From CAMLJR01 sp964631955 (GTDB taxonomy: Bacteria > Pseudomonadota > Gammaproteobacteria > Pseudomonadales > CAMLJR01), in assembly GCA_964631955.1 (NCBI GenBank), contig CAZWBA010000005.1, forward strand, positions 162,455 through 226,454: 64,000 bases of DNA, in the 5' to 3' direction. Made by a program: the position numbers and the translations under genes. This document shows, one piece after another, positions 1 through 7,727 of the stretch; the stretch's first letter is position 1; each line of letters begins with the position of its first letter. The notes below the pieces were generated by a model that did no database searches, had not been told where the DNA came from, and saw only the letters and a list, made by a program, of their open reading frames with translations.

Positions 1-600
1 GAAATCATCACTGCGCAATTACAAAAACATGACATTGCGCCGATTGCGTTCACGGAATTTCGCACTGTGGTTTCCGATGGCGCGCGCGGTATGGTGCATA
101 AAGCATTCGGCATCGATCCGAATGATGCACGCTTCGAGCCGCTGCGTGTTGAGTTCCTCGATTTATATGCACGGCATCTCGCCGCCCATACCCAATTATT
201 TCCCGGCATGGCGGAAACGCTTGCGTTTATAGAAAGCAACGATTTGCACTGGGGCGTGGTAACCAATAAACCGGCCGGCTTTTCAGCCCCGCTGCTGCAG
301 CGGCTTAATCTTGCGGAACGCTGCACCACATTGATCTGCCCCGATCATGTCAAGCAACGCAAACCCGATCCCGAAGCACTTCAACTCGCCTGTACACAGA
401 TTGATTGCGCAGTCACTGAAGCGATTTATATCGGCGATCACCGCCGCGATATCGAATGCGCACAGCGCGCAGGCATGCCATCCATTGCCTGCGACTACGG
501 TTACATTCATACCGACGATCCCTGCGCGAACTGGGGCGCAGATTTTATAGTGTCGAACGCGATTGAAATCGTGCCGATTCTGAAAAGTTTCATTCGCTGA
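1..600 (+). CDS. mupP: HAD-family phosphatase, MupP/phosphoglycolate phosphatase-like (5' end outside window)
   Basis: The reading frame is open from base 1, so the start and the first HAD motif (DxDGT) lie upstream of the window. Visible are motif II (Thr in VVTNKP), the motif III Lys in a KQRKPDPE segment and motif IV (IGDHRRD), the order seen in phosphoglycolate phosphatase-type HAD hydrolases. Such enzymes hydrolyse small phosphoesters with Mg2+ in the cytosol. The next gene is yciK; in Pseudomonas the order ubiG-mupP-yciK is conserved, and MupP dephosphorylates N-acetylmuramate 6-phosphate during peptidoglycan recycling. MupP is therefore preferred over Gph, but this rests on synteny; sequence alone shows only the subfamily. 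Confidence 0.8.
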   Translation, partial: EIITAQLQKHDIAPIAFTEFRTVVSDGARGMVHKAFGIDPNDARFEPLRVEFLDLYARHLAAHTQLFPGMAETLAFIESNDLHWGVVTNKPAGFSAPLLQRLNLAERCTTLICPDHVKQRKPDPEALQLACTQIDCAVTEAIYIGDHRRDIECAQRAGMPSIACDYGYIHTDDPCANWGADFIVSNAIEIVPILKSFIR

Positions 601-621
601 CTTTTATTCTTTGAGAAAGTT

Positions 622-1383
622 ATGATTTCCACGCTTCCCGCTAATTACGTCGCCGCTCCCGATTTATTGAAAGATCGCATCATTCTCGTCACAGGCGCGG
701 GCGATGGTATCGGTCGCGCAGCCGCGCTTGCCTTCGCAGAGCATGGCGCCACAGTCATCCTGCTCGGCAAAACCGTAAAAAAACTCGAAGCGGTTTACGA
801 CGAAATCGAAAAAGCCGGTCATCCGCAACCGGCGATTTATCCGCTCAAACTCGGCGGCGCCACCTTCGAGGATTACACCACTCTTACGGAAACCATCGAA
901 AGAGAATTCGGACGGCTCGATGGATTACTGCACAACGCGGCCATTCTCGGCGAACGCAAAAGCATTCTCGATACGAAACCATCGGACTGGAATGAAGTAT
1001 TGAACGTAAATCTCACGTCGAATTTCTTACTCACGAAAGCATTGTTGCCATTGATGCTGAAAAGCAACGATGCATCGACCGTGTTCACTACATCGAGCGT
1101 GGGGCGCAAAGGTCGCGCATTCTGGGGCGCTTACGCTGTATCGAAATTCGGCGTGGAAGGATTAGCTCAAGTGCTTGCCGATGAACTCGACACTACTACC
1201 AACATACGCATTAACTGCATCAACCCCGGCGCCACCAACACCGCTATGCGGCGTATGGCCTACCCTGCGGAATATCCTGGAAACAATCCGTTCGCCGAGC
1301 AGATTATGTCGGCGTATTTGTATTTGATTGGTGGGGATAGTAAAGGTGTGACTGGGCAGAGTTTTGATGCGCAGAAAAAATAA
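622..1383 (+). CDS. yciK: YciK-type short-chain dehydrogenase/reductase
   Basis: The 253-residue protein has the classical SDR layout: an N-terminal TGxGxGIG dinucleotide-binding loop (TGAGDGIG), an NAA motif and a YxxxK catalytic pair in YAVSK preceded by a Ser-rich strand. Its length matches Escherichia coli YciK (about 252 residues). It starts 21 bases after the mupP-like stop and is probably co-transcribed with it. It is a cytosolic NAD(P)-dependent oxidoreductase; the physiological substrate of YciK is not established. The family is clear and the YciK name rests on the start, size and neighbour. Confidence 0.85.
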   Translation: MISTLPANYVAAPDLLKDRIILVTGAGDGIGRAAALAFAEHGATVILLGKTVKKLEAVYDEIEKAGHPQPAIYPLKLGGATFEDYTTLTETIEREFGRLDGLLHNAAILGERKSILDTKPSDWNEVLNVNLTSNFLLTKALLPLMLKSNDASTVFTTSSVGRKGRAFWGAYAVSKFGVEGLAQVLADELDTTTNIRINCINPGATNTAMRRMAYPAEYPGNNPFAEQIMSAYLYLIGGDSKGVTGQSFDAQKK

Positions 1384-1417
1384 TATCGCTCAAAATTCCG
1401 CATTCCCGCGACTGCAA

Positions 1418-3634
1418 TTACCTTCTTCGCGAAACCCAGAGTAATCCCGCTGCCAGAAAAAGATACGGCAATAACGACAGGCCATCCGCTTGCGGACCTG
1501 CATAAAACGCATTCGCCTGCCCGGCCCATTTCGCAACCGCCTGGTCGAATTGTGTAAACAATCCCGTGCTGAACGCAATCACAATTCCCGCCAGCGCGCC
1601 GCCCGCGATGTAACCCGAGGCTAACAACACGCCTTTGCTGCGATCGCTCTCTGCAGTTTTTTCCTCCTGCGAAAGCGCAGCAAACGTTTTATCACGTTCG
1701 CGACGTTTATCGGTGAACCAGCGAATCGCACCGCCAATAAAAATTGGCAGCGATGTGGAAATTGGCAGATACACACCGACTGCGAACGGCAGCGATGAAA
1801 TTCCGCTCATTTCCAGTACGATTGCGATGATGACGCCAAATAGCACCAGCTCCCACGGCAGCTCCCGATCGAGAATGCCCTTGATGATGTAGGAAGTGAG
1901 GACGGCTTTGGGTGCATCGAATTTGCGCACTTCGCTGCCATCGGGACGCGTGGTGTGAACGCCGTTAATACCGGGGTCGACGAAATATCTGGCTTCGCCA
2001 TTTTCGGCAATGAAATATTTTCCAGCGGGACCGTTTTCGCTATCGGTCTTATGCCAGACGAAATACGTATTCTTATCGCTTAATGATTGCGGACCACTCA
2101 ATGCCTCACGCACGGTTATATTTTGGGTATCGACGCGCAGCTTGGGTGCGACTTGCTCTGCAGGTACATACACGGTCGCGGCATCGTTTAACTTCAATAA
2201 AACCGGGCCGAGCGCGATGGCCGATGCGAGCGCGCCGCAGATAATCGCGTACTGCTGTAGCCGCGGCGTCGAACCGACGAGATAACCCGTTTTCAAATCC
2301 TGTGACGTCGCACCGCCGTTGGCGCAGGCGATACAAACAATTGCACCCACCGATAACGCGGTAACGTAGTACGACGGCGCCGTCCAGCCGAGCAATAAAA
2401 AAACCAGGCAGGTAAGAAGTAACGTGGCAATGGTCATTCCTGAAACCGGATTGCTCGAATGACCGATTTCTCCGGTCAGCCGGGAGGAGACCGTGACGAA
2501 CAGAAAGCCGCACAACAGAATCATCAAGGCGCCGAGCAGATTCATATGCAACGGCGTTGCAATGGAAATCACTGCGATGATCGCCAGACAGCCGAGCAGC
2601 ACCCATTTCATAGGGATATCGCTTTCGGTGCGTGACGTGCTCCGCTGCCGCGAACCGATATCACTCAGCGATTCGCGCAAACTGTGCCAGATGGTCGGCA
2701 ATGCGCGCACCAGACTGATCAATCCGCCCGCGGCTACTGCGCCTGCTCCTATATATAAAACGTAGGCACCCCTGATTTCCCCTATGCTCATATCGCCAAT
2801 CAATTTCGTTGCGGGTGCCAGCGGCAGCGCGAGCGCATCACCGAAAAACTTAATCAGCGGTATCAGTAACAAATACGCGAGCACGCCGCCCGCGCACATG
2901 ATTGCGGCAATACGCGGACCGATGATGTAACCAACACCCAGCAATTCCGGGGAGATTTCCGCGGCGATCGAACCGCCCTTGAGCGGCGCTCCGAATTTGA
3001 AGGAAATGACATCCTTCCACCCCTTGAGAGAGACATTCGCGATTTTGTAGACAAGGCCGATGCAGAAGCCCCAGAAAATCACGGCGGCGCGCGCCTTGTT
3101 TTCCCGCATCGTTTCGCTGTCGCCACTCGACCTGCTCGCCTCCGCAGCGATCAGCACCTGCGCGCAGGCCGTACCCTCCGGATACTTCAATTCATGATGA
3201 CGCGCGACGATCAGGGTGCGTCGCAACGGAATCATCATGAAAATCCCAAGCAGACCGCCGAGCACGGCGACGAGCAAAACTCGCGTGATCTCGAGATCGA
3301 ATCCCAGAATTAAAATGGCTGGCATCGTGATGCCGAGGCCGAAGGCGATTGATTCCCCTGCCGAGCCCGCGGTGGAGACGATGGTATTTTCGAGAATCGT
3401 TGCGTCGCGCGCGCCCATTTTCGAAAACAATCGAAACAGCGTGATGGCAATGACCGCGACCGGTATCGATGCGCTGACGGTGAGACCAACCTTGAGAACC
3501 AGATAAAGCGACGAGGCGCCGAAAACGATGCCCAGCAGCGTACCGAGCAGAACCGACTTGAAAGTGAACTCGGCACACTGTTCAGAGGCCGCAATGTATG
3601 GCTGATGCACGGCTCGGGAAGTTTCAATCGTCAT
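1418..3634 (-). CDS. OPT-family oligopeptide transporter
   Basis: This 738-residue inner-membrane protein contains many hydrophobic helices and a central hydrophilic segment, as in bacterial OPT (oligopeptide/metal-chelate) transporters. Characteristic pieces are the early GTLLGIVFGASSLYLVLKVG helix and a KYPEGTACAQV segment near residue 145. I chose the ATG at 3634 (protein begins MTIETSRAV) over the upstream in-frame start at 3718, because the added 28 residues are unrelated to the family and there is a GGGCGA ribosome-binding-like stretch before 3634. It probably imports small peptides or peptide-like chelates by proton symport; substrate unknown. It is convergent with yciK, ending 34 bases away. 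Confidence 0.88.
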   Translation of the reverse strand: MTIETSRAVHQPYIAASEQCAEFTFKSVLLGTLLGIVFGASSLYLVLKVGLTVSASIPVAVIAITLFRLFSKMGARDATILENTIVSTAGSAGESIAFGLGITMPAILILGFDLEITRVLLVAVLGGLLGIFMMIPLRRTLIVARHHELKYPEGTACAQVLIAAEASRSSGDSETMRENKARAAVIFWGFCIGLVYKIANVSLKGWKDVISFKFGAPLKGGSIAAEISPELLGVGYIIGPRIAAIMCAGGVLAYLLLIPLIKFFGDALALPLAPATKLIGDMSIGEIRGAYVLYIGAGAVAAGGLISLVRALPTIWHSLRESLSDIGSRQRSTSRTESDIPMKWVLLGCLAIIAVISIATPLHMNLLGALMILLCGFLFVTVSSRLTGEIGHSSNPVSGMTIATLLLTCLVFLLLGWTAPSYYVTALSVGAIVCIACANGGATSQDLKTGYLVGSTPRLQQYAIICGALASAIALGPVLLKLNDAATVYVPAEQVAPKLRVDTQNITVREALSGPQSLSDKNTYFVWHKTDSENGPAGKYFIAENGEARYFVDPGINGVHTTRPDGSEVRKFDAPKAVLTSYIIKGILDRELPWELVLFGVIIAIVLEMSGISSLPFAVGVYLPISTSLPIFIGGAIRWFTDKRRERDKTFAALSQEEKTAESDRSKGVLLASGYIAGGALAGIVIAFSTGLFTQFDQAVAKWAGQANAFYAGPQADGLSLLPYLFLAAGLLWVSRRR

Positions 3635-3806
3635 TATTCGTCGCCCGGAGTTTTTCCAGGCCACTATATTCGCAATGCAGGATTTTTCCGAGCGGCGATA
3701 GCCGGTCGTGCAAATCATTCGAACACAGTCGCGCCATCATTCGAACAAACGAAGGGTTTTTACGTTCGGAATTTGTATCGGCAAGGATACGAAGAGGAAG
3801 AGTTAA

Positions 3807-3883
3807 TGGCGACCCGGAGGGGGCTCGAACCCCTGACCTCCGCCGTGACAGGGCGGCATTCTAACCAACTGAACTACCGGGCC
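3807..3883 (-). tRNA. tRNA-Asp (anticodon GTC)
   Basis: A 77-base cloverleaf on the minus strand has a 7-bp acceptor stem (GGCCCGG with CCGGGTC, one G-T pair), the D-arm start TAGTTCAG, anticodon GTC in CTGTCAC, a TTCGA T-loop and an encoded CCA. It lies 33 bases downstream of tRNA-Val and shares its direction, so both are probably one transcript. Confidence 0.97.
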
Positions 3884-3916
3884 GCATAACTCATTAACTG
3901 CGGTTTTCGAAAGCTT

Positions 3917-3992
3917 TGGTGGGTGTTGACGGGCTCGAACCGCCGACCCTCGCCTTGTAAGGGCGATGCTCTACCAACTGAGCTAAACACCC
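3917..3992 (-). tRNA. tRNA-Val (anticodon TAC)
   Basis: A 76-base cloverleaf on the minus strand has the acceptor stem GGGTGTT/AACACCC, the D-arm TAGCTCAG, anticodon TAC in CTTACAA, the T-arm with GGTTCGA and an encoded CCA. It is very similar to the enterobacterial tRNA-Val(UAC). It is the first gene of a two-tRNA operon. Confidence 0.97.
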
Positions 3993-4010
3993 GCTGCAAT
4001 CGAGGCGCGC

Positions 4011-4038
4011 ATTCTACATAAACGAATCGGGAAATCAA
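4011..4038 (-). promoter_or_regulatory. Sigma-70 promoter of the tRNA-Val/tRNA-Asp operon with GC-rich discriminator
   Basis: Reading the minus strand, TTGATT (4038-4033) and TAGAAT (4016-4011) are separated by 16 bases and are followed at once by GCGCGCC, just upstream of the tRNA-Val 5' end. A GC-rich discriminator is the hallmark of stringently controlled stable-RNA promoters. The elements are seen; regulation by ppGpp is inferred. Confidence 0.6.
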
Positions 4039-4245
4039 ACCCCAATGATTAAAATTAATTGCAAAAAAAAACGGTAGCCGCCCGCGATTGATGATCGATC
4101 AAACAGTTTTTTCATCTTTGCTCAAAACAGCGACGATGAGAGAAAAAATAAACAGTCAATGCGCTCAACTCTTGCCCGGCAACATCTGTATACACAGCTG
4201 AATGCGCTCATTAACATTACGCGCCTGACGTTCAGAGTTCTCGCC

Positions 4246-4608
4246 ATGATTGCCGAAATTTACAAAGATTTTCATTTCGAAGCTGCGCATCGCCTGCCCA
4301 ATGTTCCCGAAGGTCACAAATGTGCGCGCCTGCACGGCCACAGTTTTCATGTGCGAATTTATGTCAGCGGGGAAACGGGAAGCGATACGGGATGGGTGCT
4401 GGACTTCGCGGATATAAAGAAGGCATTTACGCCGCTCCACGACCGCCTCGACCATTATTACCTCAACGACATCGAGGGGCTTGAAAATCCAACCAGCGAA
4501 AACATTTCCCGCTGGATCTGGGACCGCCTCAAACCCGCACTGCCCTTGCTTTCCGCGATCGAAATTCGCGAGACCTGCACTTCGGGCTGCATTTATAAAG
4601 GGTCATAG
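4246..4608 (+). CDS. queD: 6-carboxy-5,6,7,8-tetrahydropterin synthase QueD
   Basis: The 120-residue protein belongs to the 6-pyruvoyl-tetrahydropterin synthase fold. The zinc ligands His15, His30 and His32 and the catalytic Cys26 (in KCARLHGH) are all present, as is a C-terminal ETCTSGC segment. QueD converts dihydroneopterin triphosphate to 6-carboxytetrahydropterin in the queuosine/7-deazaguanine pathway. I use the ATG at 4246 because the family begins just before the first beta strand; an in-frame start at 4159 would add 29 unrelated residues. Other que genes are not in the window. Confidence 0.93.
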   Translation: MIAEIYKDFHFEAAHRLPNVPEGHKCARLHGHSFHVRIYVSGETGSDTGWVLDFADIKKAFTPLHDRLDHYYLNDIEGLENPTSENISRWIWDRLKPALPLLSAIEIRETCTSGCIYKGS

Positions 4609-4973
4609 AGGGGCGGAACAGCTCAGAGAAGTGTGAATACAAGCACATACTCACTGTGGAACTCCCATCGCACGGCGGTAGCGGTAACACTGCTCAACCG
4701 TTGTACACAGTAACACTTATTCACATCGCAATTTATCGAGGCGGTTAGAAGAACAAATGCAGCCGCTTGTTGCGAAAACCTCTTAAACAACCTTCAAAAA
4801 ACGACATAACTTATTGTTTTAGTTTAAAAAATAAGAAATGAACATATTTTGATCGTTTTGTTAAAATCCCGATGAACGGCGGGCTGAGAGAATTCTCAAC
4901 GCCGTTATCCACTAAGTTATCCACAAAAACTGTGGACAAAACCTGAAGTTTTTATGACAGTAAAAATACGGAA
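4609..4973. other. DnaA-box-rich, AT-rich intergenic region (oriC-like or DnaA-binding locus)
   Basis: This 365-base gap has no convincing gene. It holds DnaA-box matches at 4717-4725 (TTATTCACA) and 4917-4925 (TTATCCACA), near matches at 4905-4913 (TTATCCACT) and 4931-4939 (minus strand TTGTCCACA), and weaker ones at 4701-4709 and 4632-4640. An AT-rich block around 4780-4866 lies between the two box groups. A hairpin at 4875-4906 pairs AACGGCG with CGCCGTT and contains an inner TGAGA/TCTCA stem. The layout resembles a bipartite origin or a DnaA-titrating/regulatory site. No dnaA, rpmH or mnmG is nearby, so the role is open. Confidence 0.5.
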
Positions 4974-5555
4974 TTAGTGCACAGGGAAACCTGCGCTCAA
5001 TAATCCAACAAGATCGACGGCCTGATCGAGATTCGCAACGCGATGCCGTTCGCGCACCTGCCATTGCAGCGTTTCCGCGGGTGCGGGCAACAGACAGGAC
5101 ATCACCTCCTGTTCGCCGATGAAGATGCCGTGGAAACCGCTTTGCGGAGAGAAATCCGGTCCGACCACCAGATCGAACTGCGGCAACCCCTGTTTATGCG
5201 GAATATCCTTGAATGGAATCAAATGCTGCGACGCTTCCGTGCTGTAAACCTTGCCCATGCGCCCGGCGAGACCGGCGTGACCAAGCACTTCGACGAGCTG
5301 ACGGCGACGCTCCAGTAATGCGGCTTTTTCTTCGGGCGTAGGTCCGCGCACTACCTGCTGGCTGGCGTAATCTGCGAGCGATTCAGAATCATCGATCGAA
5401 CCCCGAATAATACGCACGGCATCTTTTAACGCCGCCACAGCTTCGGGCTTGTGCGCAATGATCTGCTGATAATCCAACCGCTTGCACATCTCGACCAGAT
5501 CGACCGCCTGGCTCAGCAACTGCTGTATATCGTCTTTGCTATTCACGTCGGGCAT
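4974..5555 (-). CDS. Hypothetical protein, 193 residues
   Basis: I do not recognise this family. The N-terminal half (to about residue 95) is helical and charged with a Leu-rich amphipathic pattern. The C-terminal half has mixed beta-like segments, including DLVVGPDFSPQSGF and a GIFIGEQEV stretch. There is no signal peptide or membrane segment, so it is probably cytosolic. Codon use looks like that of its neighbours. Its stop abuts the DnaA-box cluster at 4905-4939, so the gene and those sites form one locus. It could be a single gene, or the second of two if the weak 67-codon ORF at 5577-5780 is real. Confidence 0.7.
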   Translation of the reverse strand: MPDVNSKDDIQQLLSQAVDLVEMCKRLDYQQIIAHKPEAVAALKDAVRIIRGSIDDSESLADYASQQVVRGPTPEEKAALLERRRQLVEVLGHAGLAGRMGKVYSTEASQHLIPFKDIPHKQGLPQFDLVVGPDFSPQSGFHGIFIGEQEVMSCLLPAPAETLQWQVRERHRVANLDQAVDLVGLLSAGFPVH

Positions 5556-5808
5556 CTCATCCGTTCAGGAAGCGAATCAGGATTGTTTTCGAGACAGTGT
5601 TGTTGAAGCTAGCAACAGTATAGTTGCGGGCAGAAATAGTGCCCGAGTGCGATTCCACGGCATCGAGAGATGGCAGGCTGACTCGAGCCTTCCGGTCATC
5701 ACGGCCATCAGCGCCAGCGGCGTCCCGCCCTTCAACTTGCGCACCGGCAGCCATGAATACCACCACAACGCCGCGATCAATGGCAGCGATTTACAACTCG
5801 ATGAGCGA

Positions 5809-5830
5809 TTCGTAATTTTTTTATTACGAA
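5809..5830. terminator. Perfect 8-bp hairpin with T6 loop
   Basis: TTCGTAAT (5809-5816) and ATTACGAA (5823-5830) are exact inverted repeats around a six-T loop. The stem is AT-rich, so it is weak as an RNA terminator and could instead be an operator. It lies between two divergent genes. Confidence 0.35.
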
Positions 5831-5999
5831 CGAACTGCGAACGAATGACAAAAAAAAATCACAGCGATTACAGATACGCGAAAAAATGTATTTTGCTTTT
5901 TCACGAACGCCTGAATTAACTGCAAATAACCGAATTTATCACTCATATTTTCACAGCAATAAAAATATTTTCGATTTCATCGGCGCCCCGACATACCCG

Positions 6000-6028
6000 C
6001 TGTCACACCCCTGTCATAAATCCGTTAC
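6000..6028 (+). promoter_or_regulatory. Pho box (PhoB-binding direct repeats) upstream of porin
   Basis: Three heptamers are spaced exactly 11 bases apart: CTGTCAC at 6000, CTGTCAT at 6011 and CCGTTAC at 6022. The second unit, 6011-6028, agrees with the E. coli Pho-box consensus (two CTGTCAT-like heptamers split by an AT-rich tetramer, here AAAT) at about 16 of 18 positions. It ends 75 bases before the porin ATG, so the porin is probably induced on phosphate starvation. Confidence 0.65.
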
Positions 6029-6103
6029 ACCATAGCGGCCACGCAACGGTTACGCCCTTGCGCGAAATTAATTCACAACGAATCCAAACGGGAGATTTCC
6101 TGG

Positions 6104-7204
6104 ATGAACAGCAAACTGCTTCCATCGCTGATTGCACTTTTAGCCGTTGGCGCCACTGGCGTAGCCAACTCCGCAGACAACATCCCCACGGTTTACGGCA
6201 AGGTAAATATTTCTCTCAACAAATACGATCTGGAAAATCGCACTGGCACTGCAGCTACGGATGAAAAGGACAACTGGGAACTTGAAAGCAATGCCTCTCG
6301 CATCGGCGTAAAAGGCGATCTCGATATCTCCGGCAATCTCAAGGCAATTTACAAACTGGAATATGAAGTGTTCGCCGACGATGGCGACGACGGCAGCAGT
6401 AATTCAAGCGAATTCCAGCAACGCAATATTTACGCCGGCCTGCAGGGGAGCTGGGGCACGCTGGTCGCCGGCAAACACGACACGCCGCTCAAACTGATTC
6501 AAACCAGCTCTGCCGGTGGCGAAATTGATCGCTTCAACGATCTTCCGCTCGGCGATATCAAAAACATCATGGTCGGCGAAAACAGGGAAAGTAATATCAT
6601 TTTATATTCGACGCCCGACTTCAGCGGTTTTGGTGCCACGCTGGCCATCATGCCCGGTGAGGATGACGGCGTTACCAGCGACGATAATGATGGCCCCGCA
6701 GATCGCACTTCACTGGCGCTGACCTACAATTCGAAAATGTTTTATGTTGGCATCGCCGCCGATCAGAATGTTCAAAATACCGATACGATTCGTTTAGCGG
6801 GCGAAGTAACTCTGGGCAACTTCAAAATTGGCGCGCTGTATCAAACTGCAGAAATTAACGACGAAGATGTGAGCTCAACAATCGGTTCACGCTCCAGCGG
6901 TCTGCGCGACTTCACAAGCAATTATGAAGAGCAGGATGCGTGGCTGCTGAGCGGCGAGTGGAAATTCGCGAAAGATTTTGCGTTAAAAGCACAGTACGGC
7001 ATTTCCGAGTCCTCCCCAACCAATGCCAATGGCATCGATGATACCGAGCTGACAATGATGGCTCTCGGCCTCGATTACAAACTCAGCAAGGCATCGAAAG
7101 TATTCGCATACTACGCCAGCGTTGAGGGCGAGGGCGATAACACCTTCACCAGTGACTCCATCGAAGACAAAACTTTCGCTGTTGGTTACGAAATAAAGTT
7201 CTAA
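6104..7204 (+). CDS. Outer-membrane porin (Gram-negative general porin family)
   Basis: The 366-residue precursor starts with a Sec signal peptide ending near residue 23 (AVGATGVANSA then DN). The mature part has alternating beta strands, an early VYGKVN strand, a YKLEYEV segment and a terminal aromatic (ending YEIKF), all typical of 16-stranded general porins of the Porin_4 type. Loops are rich in Asp and Glu, for example a DDGDDGS stretch near residue 90. A Pho-box match upstream suggests a phosphate-limitation porin, but the fold is of the general type, not of the OprP/OprO type; substrate selectivity cannot be read from the sequence. The next gene starts 25 bases downstream. Confidence 0.9.
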   Translation: MNSKLLPSLIALLAVGATGVANSADNIPTVYGKVNISLNKYDLENRTGTAATDEKDNWELESNASRIGVKGDLDISGNLKAIYKLEYEVFADDGDDGSSNSSEFQQRNIYAGLQGSWGTLVAGKHDTPLKLIQTSSAGGEIDRFNDLPLGDIKNIMVGENRESNIILYSTPDFSGFGATLAIMPGEDDGVTSDDNDGPADRTSLALTYNSKMFYVGIAADQNVQNTDTIRLAGEVTLGNFKIGALYQTAEINDEDVSSTIGSRSSGLRDFTSNYEEQDAWLLSGEWKFAKDFALKAQYGISESSPTNANGIDDTELTMMALGLDYKLSKASKVFAYYASVEGEGDNTFTSDSIEDKTFAVGYEIKF

Positions 7205-7229
7205 CGTTTAAATCGAAAGGGACTATTGC

Positions 7230-7724
7230 ATGCGCCAGAACCATCGCTCGCTATCATTATTTATGGCGACACTGATTGCCTTATCCACTTCATTACACGC
7301 GCAGGAAATGGATATCGAGCAGGCTGACTCGCTCAATTTCCAGTCCTTTCATAAAGACAAGAAGGCAGCGATTAAAGCATGGGAGAAACCGGCAGAAACG
7401 GTAAAAGCCTACGACGATAAAACTACGGCCGCAAAACCAGCACAGCGCACGACACTCTTGCCGACTGACACTTCTGCAACGACTGCTACCGTCGCTACGC
7501 CAGCAGCGGCCAGCTCAAATGAAACTCAAGGCAAACGCTTCGAAATGCGCGAGCGTTATACCTTGACGCGCAGCGCACAGACGCCCTATTCCGCGTTTTA
7601 TGTGATCGAGCCATTGTATAAACAGGCGGCGCAATTATGCGTAAAAGGCTGGAAAAAAATTGCCGAACGCTCCGAGCCTGTCGAGCAGGATTTTTATTTA
7701 TATTTTGAAATCGAGTGCTTGTAA
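7230..7724 (+). CDS. Hypothetical secreted/periplasmic protein
   Basis: The 164-residue protein has an N-terminal signal peptide with probable cleavage after LHA (about residue 24). The middle is a low-complexity Ala/Thr-rich linker (about residues 75-100), followed by a compact C-terminal domain with an ERYTLTRSAQTPYSAFYVIEPLY-like segment and two Cys residues. An AAAGGGA ribosome-binding site precedes the ATG, 25 bases behind the porin, so it is probably co-expressed and possibly Pho-regulated. I do not recognise the family; a small envelope accessory protein is an inference. Confidence 0.75.
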   Translation: MRQNHRSLSLFMATLIALSTSLHAQEMDIEQADSLNFQSFHKDKKAAIKAWEKPAETVKAYDDKTTAAKPAQRTTLLPTDTSATTATVATPAAASSNETQGKRFEMRERYTLTRSAQTPYSAFYVIEPLYKQAAQLCVKGWKKIAERSEPVEQDFYLYFEIECL

Positions 7725-7727
7725 TAT

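Larger units (their letters stand above)
5556..6103. other. Intergenic region with a perfect hairpin and a Pho-type regulatory site
   Basis: The 548-base gap separates the hypothetical gene (minus) from the porin (plus). A weak 67-codon TTG-started ORF lies on the minus strand at 5577-5780, with hydrophobic ends and a stop 21 bases before the hypothetical gene; I do not call it. The right part is AT-rich and contains the Pho-box-like repeats at 6000-6028 and an 8-bp perfect hairpin at 5809-5830. Confidence 0.5.

Noticed and set aside
5577..5780. 67-codon minus-strand ORF with hydrophobic ends upstream of the hypothetical gene
   Set aside because: TTG start, no clear ribosome-binding site and no family similarity; kept only as a remark in the intergenic entry.
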